From Dastarcus helophoroides (taxonomy: Eukaryota; Arthropoda; Insecta; Coleoptera; Bothrideridae): 64,000 nt of DNA. The DNA is taken from positions 23,090,129 through 23,154,128 of the forward strand of contig CM053330.1 in the NCBI GenBank assembly GCA_028583605.1, given 5' to 3'. Position 1 is the stretch's first letter, and every line of letters starts with the position of its first letter. The notes beneath the pieces are model-generated. The model made no database searches, had not been told where the DNA came from, and saw nothing but the letters and a program-made list of their open reading frames with translations. This document shows, piece after piece, positions 1 to 10,630 of this stretch. The position numbers were made by a program, and so were the translations under genes.

Positions 1-600
1 GTTGAAAATTGGTAAAAAGTCAAAATGTCCCAGAGAAAGTCAAATGTTGTCAAATGTTCGAAAAAGGGGCAAATTTTGGAGAAAATTTCAGAAAAAAGTC
101 GAAATATCAAGAAAAAGGGTCGCTATTTCCTAACTGAATATTTATTTTTTAACCCTCCTCAACCATGACATCAGAAAATTGAGATAAACTGCGAAATTTT
201 GAGAAACAAGTTGGAATTTGAAGTTTTAACAAAAATTCAAAGTTTTCCCAAAAATTCAAAGTTTTTCAAAAATATGTTTTAATATTTCCATACAAATATT
301 ATTCTAAAAATTTTTACTTTTTTACCAATTTTCCAGAAAAAGGCGAAGTTTGATAAACAAGTCGAATTTTTCAGAAAGATGAATTTAAAAAAAAGTCGAA
401 ATTTTCAAAAAAAAAAGTCTAATTTTCAGAAATAACGGAATTTTAAAAAACTAAATGACGAATTTTGAGATAAAAAGAGAATTTTGTGAAAAAATGTGGA
501 TTTTGAAAAATGTCAAAATTTTGAGAAAATGTCGAAATCTCGAGGAAAGGACTAATTTTCATTAAAAAATAAAAATTTATGGAAAAGGCTACCGCAGTTG
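1..600. repeat. AT-rich degenerate low-complexity tract
   Basis: Loosely repeated phrases of the type gtcgaaattttgaaaaa recur every 15-30 bases with variable spacing. There is no open frame of note. The same texture recurs at about 2420-3350, 9000-9900, 10240-10550 and 21100-21960, so it is a dispersed low-complexity family of this genome and not a local feature. Confidence 0.7.
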
Positions 601-719
601 GGAACATAATTTCATAAATAATTTACCGTCTTATTGCCAAATACATTCGCAATATATTCGCATAATTTTTTGTAAATGCGAATATTAAAAAAGAAGCGAA
701 AATTCGCGAAGGCGAATAT

Positions 720-1096
720 TCGTTACATTATTAAACCACAACTAATATCGCCTCTGACACCAATTGTTGCGCCTTATCGGTTCGAAGATTAATACTGCGT
801 GAATTGTAATCACTTTATTTCCAAACAGATCTCGGAACACAACAAATGGCTAATTAACTCACGAACATTGTTTAATTATCTAATTTATTCATTGACTAAC
901 TAAGGAAAAGCCGATGACCGGATCGTCTATTTATAGATCTCGTTTCGGGTTCTAGAAGAAACGAGCAAATAAGACTTATCGTTTGCGGAAATTTCTGGAG
1001 CGCTTATCTGCCGTTTGATTCATTATCGCGGCCGCTTCCCCTTATTAAATTTTCTAGAAAATGCCTAACTAAAATTTATAATTGCATTTTATTACA
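720..1096 (-). mobile_element. LTR plus primer-binding region of an LTR retrotransposon, truncated
   Basis: Read on the minus strand, 1096-765 starts TGTAATAAAA and ends GCGCAACA. It holds a TATA-like element (ctataaatag, near 926-936) and a polyadenylation-type AATAAAG (near 813-819). Directly after the CA end comes ATTGGTGTCAGAGGCG, which has the position and look of a primer-binding site and leader (to about 720). No coding region and no second LTR follow, so this is a 5' LTR with a short leader stub. Confidence 0.6.
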
Positions 1097-1116
1097 GTAT
1101 TTAATGAAATTGCAAA

Positions 1117-1520
1117 TCAAATGTCTTACAAATAAAAAACAATGTTCTACTCTAACAAATGTTTAATGTGGGAACCACAAAGCCTTATTCTTTTCTCAAA
1201 AGCTTACTTAACATTTGTTAAAATACTTTCGTCAATTGTTTTAAAAGCATTTCGTATTCGATTTTTCATGTCCTTGGGGGTGGTAGGGGATACATTGTAT
1301 AAAATGTTTTTTACCTACTCAAATGTCTTACAAATAAAAAACAATGTTCTACTCTAACAAATGTTTAATGTGGGAACCACAAAGCCTTATTCTTTTCTCA
1401 AAAGCTTACTTAACATTTGTTAAAATACTTTCGTCAATTGTTTTAAAAGCATTTCGTATTCGATTTTTCATGTCCTTGGGGGTGGTAGGGGATACATTGT
1501 ATAAAATGTTTTTACCTACT
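1117..1520. repeat. 202-bp direct tandem duplication
   Basis: The segment starting tcaaatgtcttacaaat at 1117 recurs at 1319. The two copies are near-identical over about 202 bp, differing chiefly by one T in a T run near the end. It duplicates the 3' end of the transposase relic annotated here and is probably a recent event, because the older transposase copy around it is far more decayed. Confidence 0.85.
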
Positions 1521-1690
1521 TCCATAGGAAAATGTCCATTGGGGTTAGGTCCGGCGATCTGGGTGGCCAGTTATGAGGACCGCCTCTTCCAATCTATTTA
1601 TTTTGAAATTTTGTATTTAAATATTCCCTTAAGGAATTGTGAAAATGAACAGGAACCTCGTCCAATTGAATCCACATTTTTTGCCAACTA
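1142..1690 (-). pseudogene. Tc1/mariner-type (DDE_3, IS630-like) transposase relic
   Basis: The minus strand encodes the C-terminal half of a DDE_3 transposase of the kind common in insects. Seen directly are LDEVPVHF (the QDGAPAHF block with the second catalytic Asp), IGRGGPHNWPPRSPD and TPMDIFLW (1522-1569, bearing the third acidic residue), then in another frame a tail resembling the usual RRRLRLCIxxxGxxFEHLL end. A TAG interrupts the frame just before IGRGG and at least one frameshift follows FLW. The N-terminal helix-turn-helix and first catalytic Asp are absent. The tail is present twice because of the 202-bp duplication. Not functional. Confidence 0.85.
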
Positions 1691-1721
1691 TGATCAAATG
1701 TTATATTGGATAGCGGATTAA

Positions 1722-2420
1722 AAGCAGCACAATTCGTCAAAAATGGGTTTTATCTCAAAAACCATTGAATTTAGGTATAAGAAATGCATACCCTCTGAAC
1801 GCCTATTAAATTTTTTAGTACTTAAAATAAGAAAATACTAGGTGTTTCATTTAAATTAACAAAGAAATCGGAGTCTGAACTTCGAGTAAATGTTTATAAA
1901 ATGCTTTATAAAGATGTAGCAATTTTCTGAAACACCCTGTATATTTGAAAATATTTTTAGCATATAGACCCTAGCGTCCTATAATGTAACTTCTATGTTT
2001 ATTTTTTAAAATATGGTACTCCATAGCTCCTAGAGGCTGTCGCAGTCAGCGTGGCCCACCATGTATAGATTGTATTTTAAAAAACAAAGTAAACACCCTG
2101 TATAACCGCAACTATTTTTAGATTGCAGAGCCAGGGTAGTTTGACTATGTAGCAAAAAATGAAAACGATATCTTCCTACTTAACGGAGATATTCTACCTC
2201 CGCATACTAGTGGGAAACACTGTATATTTTTTGCTACATCTCCAATGCTAAGTAAATGTACAAAAAAATCACAACGCAATGGGTTGATGTGACAACTGAA
2301 AATATATTGAAAATGTCAAAAAGATGTGCCTTAGGGTTTCATAACAGAAAAATTTGAAAGTCATCTGTTAAATAACGAAATATTAAGGTGTGGCCATTTG
2401 AGATGGGACACACTCATTAA
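1722..2420. mobile_element. Non-coding remnant of IS630/mariner-like elements
   Basis: Phrases such as aaacaccctgtata (near 1950 and 2090) and gggaaacactgtatat (near 2210), and the end motif gtggccatttgagatgggac (2391-2410), resemble terminal regions of insect DDE_3-type elements. No transposase reading frame survives here. It may be the flank of the relic at 1142-1690 or fragments of further copies. Confidence 0.4.
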
Positions 2421-3350
2421 AAAAAAAGTCAAATTTTCAAGATATAAATAGAAATTTGAAGAAAAAAGTCAAATTTGAATATTCATCCACAAGTTTAGGA
2501 AAAATAGAAGAAATTTCGAATTAAAACACCAAATTTCATTATATCTTAAAAATTCAACTTTAATCTAGAAATGTCATTTAATTTTTCCAAAAGTTCAAAC
2601 TTAAATTTAAAATGTTGAACATAAATTACCCATTACAAGAACAAACTTCTGCGTTAGGATTTAAAAAAAAGGTAAGTTTTGAATCTGAAATGAAAATTTA
2701 GAGTTTAAAGTAAAAATTTCCAGAAAAACAATTTTGAAGCTTAAATTTTCATTTTCTTCTTAAGATTTCGAAAATTTTTAAGCTAAATTTTAAAGCTGAA
2801 ATTCAAACTTTCAACTTTTTTCCTGAAAGGTTAAAATAATTTCAAATTTTTTAGGCTCTAGTCGAAATTACTTGATAAAAGTCAAAACTTGAAAAAAAAA
2901 GTTAAAATTTCGAAAAATAGATCGATATTTAAAGATGATAATACAAACTTATAGATTTAAAGTTCGCTTTTGGAAAAACCTGACATTGTGAGAGAAAACC
3001 AAAAAGAATTTATTTTTAGATATTTTATAAATTTTAATTTTCAACTTAGTTCTTAAAATTTTGAATCTAAATTAAAGATTTTCTGCAAGGAGTCGAAATT
3101 TTAAAACTGTAATTAAAATTTCATACGAAAAGTGCCAATGTAGAGAAAACCTAACTTTTAAAATAAAAATGTCTATATTGAAAACAAAAATGCCTCCAAA
3201 AAAATTAAATATTAAAATGCTTTTCATAAATTTTGAAGGTTTTCCAGGAATTTTCCCTTTTTTCTTAAAATCTACAGCGCAAGCTTTCAGTTGCTTTATT
3301 TTTTATTTTCTTTAAAAACTCGATTTTAAAGTCGAATTTTAAAACTTAGA
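2421..3350. repeat. AT-rich degenerate low-complexity tract
   Basis: Same texture as 1-600 (aaatttcgaaaa-type phrases). I see no gene, RNA or structured repeat here. Confidence 0.65.
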
Positions 3351-3559
3351 CTCAAACTTTCAACCTTTGTTCCTGAAAGTTGTAGTCAAGTCTAGTGTTT
3401 CAATTTGAAATTTTGGGTTAAAACTCCGAGAATAAGTCCGAAAGATGTGATTTTGATGAGAGCTGATGAACGCACAGTGGCTTGCAATAGGAAAATGTAA
3501 ATGAAATAAGTTTCCGACATTGTCAAGTATATAATATGACAAGTGTCAAGTATCCTGAC

Positions 3560-3745
3560 GGTGCGTTTACACTAGACACTTTATTCCTTACATTTCTCTT
3601 TAAGATAATTGTCAATTATTTTGAGAGAAGCCATTCGAGATACAGCTGAGAGTCTCGGGCGGCTTCTTTCAGGATAGTTAAAACTTAATATATTTTATGT
3701 TAGAGAGAAATGAACGGAATAAAGTGTCTAGTGTAAACGCACCAT
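3560..3745. mobile_element. Small MITE with about 40-bp terminal inverted repeats
   Basis: The left end ggtgcgtttacactagacac is matched in inverted orientation at the right end. The match continues about 40 bp with two mismatches, giving an element of about 186 bp with a short unique centre. No clear target-site duplication is visible, so the family is not assigned. Confidence 0.8.
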
Positions 3746-3780
3746 TAGAGAAGCTATCCGAGACATCTAGTATAATCTTT

Positions 3781-5873
3781 AGTGACTCACAGCTTAAATG
3801 ATGCAGTTATCATATTTTATTATAAAAGCGCATATAAAAGTAAGCAAATGAAAACTGGGGCAAATATTGGTTGTAGTAAATAGGGGTATGTATACAGGTT
3901 GTAATAAATTCGCTTCTCACTAAAGGGATTTCGAAAACGGTAAGATACAGCATCGGTTAAATTAGGGCAAAGTTGCACAATTTGGCGATCAGAAATATTC
4001 CGTTGAAAAATCAAAAATATCTCTTGTTGTTCTTGAGATTTTTGAAAAAAAGTAGAATTTTGGATTTTGGTTTTTACAATTTCTTGGCGTTATTTAAAGA
4101 GTAATCGAAAACTAAAAACACTTCTTCATTGCCGTTTTTTATCCTTCACAAAATAACATCAGAAGTTTTTTTATTAGACGTTTCGTCTTTTTACTACCAT
4201 CATCAGATTCGTTATTTTAAATGCGAACCTGTAATTTTTATCGCATCTTTGTACAGCTTTTGAAATTCAGATTTTATTGATTTATGTGGCTAAACGTTTC
4301 GTAACTTCAACCCATCATCAAGGAAAAAACACTTTATTTTAGATTAACGTTACTGTATTATTTTTTTAATTAGTAAGGAATTATTGTTTACAATAAAATT
4401 ATAAAAATGCAATTAATTGGTAAGAAAAACGATAATGACAAAATTAATAAATTTTAACAAAAAACAGCAGGCATACCCATAAACAATTGACCACCAAAAA
4501 TAAAGACTAATAATTACGAACAAAGCAACTATGGATATTTAGAATAGCACATAACAAATAAAACAATAGCTATCATACTTTGTTTGTCATATTTTATTAC
4601 ATCCTGGTTAACCATTATTCAAAAATACAAAATACGTTTATCTGAAAAGGTGTTTTTCCTTGATGATAGTTTACAGTCACGAAATGTTTAACCTCATAAA
4701 AGTTTGATACATCACAGAAGTCGGAGATTCAAAAACTACACAAGGATGCAATAAAAATTACAGGCCCGTATTTAAAATAACGAACTTGATGATGGTAGAG
4801 AAAAGACGAAACGTCTAAGAAAAAACTTCTTATGCTACCTTATGAAGGATTAAAAACGTCAATGAAAAAGTGTTTTTAATTTTCTGATTTCTCTTCAAAT
4901 AACGCCAAGAAGTAATAAAAACCAAAATCCAAAATTTTACTTTTTTCCAAAAATCTCAAGAACAGCAAGAGATATTTTCTACTTTTTAACGGAATACTTC
5001 TGATCGCCAAATTGTGCAACTTTGCCCTAATTTAACCGATGCTGTATCTCTTACCGTTTTTGAGATCCCTGTAGTGAGAAGCGAATTAGTTACAATCTGT
5101 ATGTAATTTACTCCTAGAATAATACAAATGCAATGCTGTCAATAACCAAAATATAAATGAAAATTTGTGGAAACCAGTAAATTCAGCATCACAGCTTAAA
5201 AGATGCAGGCTGCAGCACTTGCCCACATCATCAGAATTTTCCGATTTCGCCAATTATTAGATGTTTATAATAGTAAATCTTAATTTTCTGCTATATTATT
5301 TGTATCAAATGTTTCTAAAACAGACACAAATAGGTGTGTGGACCGTCATACCACAATTGAGAAGTCACAAATAATGATTAACCATTTTAATAATGGTTAC
5401 GACTATAGAAAATTGCTAAAATAGTCAAAAAGGTCAAGGAACACTTCAACATATTATAAAACATTATACTAAAACTAAATAGGACTTAAATAAGTAACAA
5501 AAGCTTGTAACAAAATTTTTATTCAATAGGACAAGGAGCGAATGTAAGAACAAGCACCAAAAACCCCAAATTAAGTGCTTCAAAATTAACAATAGAAGTT
5601 CAGAAGACATCCAAAAAACAATGTTGCACAAAAAAAATATGACTTGTTTTAAGGGGAATTAATTTACATGGGAGAACAGCTCGAAATATATCCCTCAAAA
5701 GAAAGCTAAGAATGGAATTCACTCGGAAGCATCTTAATAAATGAATGATCTGCGTGAAGTTAGTATTATTGGCTGATGAAATGAAATTTAACCTTTTTTT
5801 ATCAGATGGGATATGTTTGTGCTAGTATTTTATCTGTTGTATGCTCACTGCATCATTTAAGCTGTGAGTCACT
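3781..5873. mobile_element. 2.1-kb fold-back element with nested inverted repeats
   Basis: A perfect 27-bp inverted repeat (agtgactcacagcttaaatg and onward at 3781-3807; complement at 5847-5873) encloses a second, much larger inverted repeat. Arms at about 3890-4346 and 4636-5105 are roughly 85-90% alike and share gacgtttcgtctttt and catcatca phrases. There is no coding frame, so the element is non-autonomous. An incomplete internal copy of the terminal repeat lies near 5190. I find no target-site duplication, hence no superfamily call. Confidence 0.8.
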
Positions 5874-6026
5874 GTATGTCTCTCATATAATCACTAAAAA
5901 ATAAAAACATTTTTCATGGTCTTCTCAAATTTGCAACAATCCAATATAGCAAGTAAAAGGTAAGTTTGTTGGGGTGAGAGAAAAAATCAATAAACAGGAT
6001 TTTTAAATGTTCCATAAAAAGTATTC

Positions 6027-7086
6027 TCATAAAGTACACCTCTGCCATCGATAATCAGCAAAAAGCATTAACTTAACATTTTTCTCATCCATAGTGTTTA
6101 CCACTAAAATACACAACTTAGGTCAATTTAACTACAATTATAGCTCTTCAGATAAGAGATCTTTTCCTTTCATTTTATCATTCAGTATTCACAGAAAGTT
6201 TTTCTATGAATAAGGAACTCTATTCTAATGCAATAATGATTTTAATTAGTAATTTGTAATCTTGTTACCTTGTAAATGTCCTTTTGAATCTTTTCTCTTT
6301 TCTATCGTAGAATCAACTCTTGCACATGAATGGTCGAAATCCTTGGTTTTACAGAATTCGGCAATATTATTAATGTTTATCTCATCCCTTTTCCTGCTCA
6401 TGAAATTTTCAATTCTGTCAAAAATCTCTTTATTGTTGGCTTTAATTTGAATCAAATTGGGCGCCACAAATGGCAGCTCCACTTCTTGCTGAAAATCAAA
6501 TTTTGCTTTCTTGCAGTCAGGTTGTTGAGCTAAAATAAAACCACCAAAAATATGTAAACATTTTAATAATAAATGGTCAAAATAAAATTAATTGTTTAAA
6601 TTTTTACTTGACCACCAACATTCATCATTTTCCTTCCATTCAGCTTTTTTATCAGAATATATTTCCTTTTTCCAAATGGGCACAGATTTCTTAATTGTGT
6701 CAATGCAAAATTCTGTCGCTTTGATAGCATCACTGCGATGTGGGGACGAAATAGCAATCACTATTGAGGCCTCGGCTACAGGTACAGTACCCAATCTGCA
6801 AACTAATATTAGTATTTCAATAAAAAATTTCTGAAACGAACCTGTGATATATGGCAATGTTTTCTACATTGACCCATTTTCGACGAATTTCTTCGCATAT
6901 TTCCTCCATTTTTTTTAGGCCCATTGATTCATATGCTTCATACTCTAAATTGAGCACCTCCTTTCCTTCAAAATTATCTCTAGTTGTTCCAATGAACAAT
7001 GAAATAGCACCACACCTCGAAGATCTTACTAATTCAGTAATATTTTCAACTGAAAGTTTTTCTTTGGCAAATTTTACGTAATTCAT
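6027..7086 (-). CDS. Mocs2B: Molybdopterin synthase large subunit (MoaE) fused to an MBIP-like C-terminus, 4 exons
   Basis: Catalytic subunit of molybdopterin synthase: it transfers sulfur from the MoaD-like C-terminus to precursor Z to make molybdopterin in the cytosol. Exon 1 (7086-6842) begins ATG and encodes [14 protein letters not shown] and the YEAYESM block. Exon 2 (6795-6608) completes [22 protein letters not shown] and [10 protein letters not shown], all MoaE signatures. Exon 3 (6529-6269) carries [18 protein letters not shown] and SCARVDS, which match the MBIP protein of the ATAC acetyltransferase complex and not bacterial MoaE. All junctions are GT-AG and in phase (introns 46 bp, 78 bp and, if exon 4 is right, 165 bp). 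Exon 4 (6103-6027, starting VVNT and ending TGA) is my least certain piece; without it the frame stops at 6246. The predicted protein is 256 aa. The start lies 15 nt after the Mocs2A stop, which implies one bicistronic transcript. Confidence 0.88.
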
Positions 7087-7101
7087 TTTTGTAGAGTATC
7101 T

Positions 7102-7356
7102 TTATCCACCGCTTAAAGGAGGTATAACTGCAACCTCGTCCCCCTCTTTTAGGTTAAATAGGGTGTTATTGTTTGAAAACGTTTGATTTATACATAAAAT
7201 AACACTGTCTCTTATATCTTCCAAAGTAAATGAATTGACAATAATATTCAATAAATGTTCGTAAGAAATTGGAGTTTTTACATTTAAATACTCTTCTGGT
7301 TTACCAACAAGTTCACGAGCTTTGGCAAAGAATAGTATTTTAATAGTAACATTCAT
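7102..7356 (-). CDS. Mocs2A: Molybdopterin synthase small subunit (MoaD-like)
   Basis: An intact single-exon frame of 84 aa, the usual length for MOCS2A. It has a ubiquitin-like beta-grasp sequence pattern: KILFFAKARELVG near the start, then EGDEVAVIPPLSGG at the end. The final Gly-Gly is the residue pair that is adenylated and converted to thiocarboxylate, the sulfur donor for molybdopterin. Stop at 7104-7102, then a 15-nt spacer and the ATG of Mocs2B, the same two-cistron order known in flies and mammals (where the frames overlap). Translation of the second cistron would require reinitiation, leaky scanning or alternative splicing; the window does not show which. A short upstream ATG (about 7373) opens a four-codon uORF. 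Confidence 0.95.
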   Translation of the reverse strand: MNVTIKILFFAKARELVGKPEEYLNVKTPISYEHLLNIIVNSFTLEDIRDSVILCINQTFSNNNTLFNLKEGDEVAVIPPLSGG

Positions 7357-8990
7357 ATTACGGTTTCAACATTTTAAAATTGTAACTGAAATTCACAATT
7401 TTAACGATAAACAAAATGTATAACTTTCACGAGTTACGAAGGTTATCTACAAACACAAAATATCTACAATTATTTGATAATTATATAGATTTGGATAATG
7501 AACCACAGACAAGGTCATAAACAACACAAAACTGACAAAATCTCGCAATGTCATTTTGCCTGCACAAGACATTATTATTAGCGTTGATTGAATATAGTAC
7601 AGATGGCGGAACCAATAGAGCAAAAGCATACGCCATTTTTGGACGCTCAGGAGCTCTGCTTCAGGACGCATCCACCAAAATCAATGATGGTCTTTGCGTC
7701 CACTTGATCTTATCCCTGGTCCTCTGCATCCTTTTGTTTAATCTTTTCACCAATAGAGGGACACGGTAATTGCAGGTTCCGACAGCCGTCAGTGATGACC
7801 GGCTGGTGGGGTACTATTTTGAAATCGTTTGAACTCTTAAATAATGGGTCACTTCAGCCTTCAGGCAAAATAAAACCTGTTTTATGACTGGGTAGATGGC
7901 AAGTCCGGCATTAGTATTGTTACTTGAATTAGCCAAAATGCTCTTGTTGGAATAAACAAATCGTTATATTTTTCTGTAACTGAATTTAACTTAAGATTCC
8001 TAAAAGAATTTAAAACAAATTTAAATATTAGTTAAGACAATAAACCAGTGTAAAAAGATTATGTATGCGTATTTCTTAAAATTTTTGACAAACTTTTTGT
8101 TAAATTAATTTAATTGATATAATTAATTTAATCTCGGAATCTCGACTTTTTCCTTAAAATTTGTAGTTTATGTAAATTCGTTCTTTAAGTTTTTGTTGAC
8201 TTTTTAATTAATTTATTTATAAAAATTATTACTTTTTCGAACATATTTTTTATTGTTTAGACAGAATTTTTGGCATTTCAGCATTATATATTTTTTTAAA
8301 CCGGCATGAATTCTGTTTAAGAAAGAAGCCCTAAGTTTTGGATGTTGCGTATTATTTTTTTCTGACCTTAATATTAAAGACAGCTTTGATAATACCATAA
8401 TACTGCCATAATAATTACTAGAGACCGGATTTTATGTCATGTCCTACTTTTTTACATTTTTCGGCGTTTTTCATGCGTCTTTGCCTTAATTTTAATTTCG
8501 TTTGTTTGTTTTTGATTTGGACTATTTTCAAAAAGTGTGCTGCCTATTTATCCTTTTCTATTGCTCTATGGGTGTTTCCAAGTACAGCTGTATTTCTAAA
8601 GAATTTAAGCAGAAATATGTACTTAATAAAACAGTATAATTAATCATAATAACAATAACAAACTTGTAGCATAAATTTCCACGAAAAGCAATCTTATAAT
8701 AATTACTGTTATGACTCGCCCAGCCCCTTTTGAAGTTTTGTCTGCTATTGTGACGCAGGCCAATTGAACTACGTTGTTTATTTATCTTACTTTCTAAGTA
8801 AAAACAGATGTTTGGGTAAAATGATAAAATTACTGGAAGGGTGTTTCTTTTCTAAAAGTTATATTTGAACTGAGAGTATTTATTGCCATCAAGATGCACA
8901 AATTTTACAATGGAAAATATTTATAGATATTTGTAGTTGGGAAAAAAGTAATGTTTAAATTGACCAATATCTGTTTTTCTTGTTAACACG
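7357..8990. other. Intergenic DNA upstream of Mocs2; no gene seen
   Basis: This must contain the Mocs2 promoter immediately above 7356, but I see no convincing TATA box or other element. Short open frames (7548-7769, 8213-8398, 8434-8643) have no family resemblance, and the last is merely rich in Phe and Leu from T-runs. I regard them as chance. Confidence 0.6.
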
Positions 8991-8999
8991 AAAACACTT

Positions 9000-9904
9000 T
9001 GTTTTGAGAAAAAAGTTCGCTTTTTGTGAGACTTGAAAAAATCGAAATAATATTGAAATTTTAACACGAAATTTCTAATAATAGCTAAGATTTTGAGAAT
9101 TCGAAATTTATAAAAACTGTTTAAAAATCCAAATGTTAGATAAACTTAAAATTTTGATAAAATTTCGAGTATTCGACTTTTTGCTGAAAAACTTTTAAAA
9201 AAGGCAAAATTTCAACATTGGCAAATAAAGTCAAAATTTTGTGAAAAATGTTGAAAGTTTAAAAAAAGGAGGAATTTTCAGAACAATTCGTTAGATTAAA
9301 ATAAAAATTGAAATTGAATGAAAAAACGAAATTTTTAAGATAATTGGTAAAATTTTGAAAAAAATTTAAATTTCTAAAAAAATCTAAACTTTGAAAAATA
9401 GATTCATTTGAAAAATGGTCGAAATTTTTTTAAATATTCTGAAATTTAAAAAAAATTAAAATTTGAAAAGCTAAAAATTTGAAAATAATGATAATTTAAA
9501 ACACTAGTGAAATGTCAAAATTGTCATAAAGTTGGAATTTAAAAAAATTGATAATTTTGAAAAAAGCCGAAATTTTGAAAAATGTAAAAATATTAAAAAA
9601 AAAATCTTTAAAAAAAGTCTAAATTATTCACAAAAAGTCGAAATTATGCAAACAAATCGTGATATAATAGTCACAATATTGACGTCAAAAATTGCAAAAA
9701 GGAAAATGTTTAAAATAGATGAAATTTGGAAAAATATCAATTTTCAAAAAAATATTAAAATTGAAAAAACTGGTGCAGTGCAGTTCTTTAAAATAATTAA
9801 AATTTTTTTTTAAATCAAAACTAAGTAATTCGAAAATTTTGAATAGCATTCAAAATTATCAAAAGCCGAAATATTCAAAGAAAATCAAAAATTTTTTGGA
9901 AAAA
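9000..9904. repeat. AT-rich degenerate low-complexity tract
   Basis: Phrases such as gtcgaaattttgaaaaa repeat throughout. An open frame here (9532-9813) is Lys/Ile/Phe-rich translation of this tract and not a gene. Confidence 0.7.
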
Positions 9905-10238
9905 GTATTGTAGCGATGTTGGTTCGATTAAAACACAAAAACCACATTATATTTTAAACATTATATTAATTAGGAATAATAACAAAAATTGACTAACCAC
10001 ATTGAAAACCCGAACAGAACTCCCCAATTCATCGTTGAATTTTTCTTCTCCACTTTCCTAAAAGTGGGGGTTCTGAAATAATGTTAATGGCCTTCGGGGT
10101 AATTACATTTCTTAAAACTCTAATGATATTTGTAAGAAAAATCGTAAAATCCCAATAACGATTTCGAAAAGGTCATTAGGACGTAACGCTAATACTGTTT
10201 ACGCCGATACATTATTTCTAGAAGGTACGCTACAGTAT
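9905..10238 (-). mobile_element. Solo LTR with 4-bp target-site duplication
   Basis: A 326-bp unit (9909-10234) begins TGTAGCG and ends CGCTACA, giving TG...CA ends inside a 7-bp inverted repeat. It is flanked on both sides by GTAT (9905-9908 and 10235-10238). No internal coding sequence is attached, as expected after recombination between two LTRs. The strand is a guess: on the minus strand a T-rich tail and aatataatg lie near the end. A 4-bp duplication would suit Ty3/Gypsy-type integrases. Confidence 0.85.
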
Positions 10239-10239
10239 A

Positions 10240-10550
10240 AAATTTAAAAAGTCGAAATTTCAGTCAATTTTTGGAAAAAGTTAAGATCTTTAAAAAAAGT
10301 TGACTTTTTTAAAAAGGTCGACATTTTAGAAAAATTCGTGATTTTTAAAAAAGTCGAAATTTTGAATAGTTGAAAGCTTCAAAGATGGCAAAATTTTGAA
10401 AAAAGTGGAAATTTTCATTCCATTTTCATAAAAAGTTAAATTTTCAAAAAAAATCAAAATGTTTAAAGAAAGTCTAAATTTTGAATAGTTGGAAAACAAA
10501 TTAAAAAAAAGGCAATTGTCAAGTTTTCCTAATTTAATTTTTTTGCAGTG
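10240..10550. repeat. AT-rich degenerate low-complexity tract
   Basis: Continues the texture of 9000-9904 on the other side of the solo LTR, so the LTR was inserted into this tract. Confidence 0.65.
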
Positions 10551-10630
10551 CCTATGTTGTCAGTTAGCGTTAATTAGGATGAGTCATGACTTTCTAGATC
10601 AAAAGATAAAATAGGACCAAAAAAAATTGC

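Noticed and set aside
6246..6482. Separate small gene downstream of MoaE
   Set aside because: Better explained as exon 3 of Mocs2B: splice sites fit in phase and the product resembles MBIP.
7548..7769. 73-codon plus-strand frame upstream of Mocs2
   Set aside because: No family likeness, no splice context, and it lies opposite the likely Mocs2 promoter; judged chance.
9532..9813. 93-codon Lys/Ile-rich frame
   Set aside because: Pure translation of the AT low-complexity tract.
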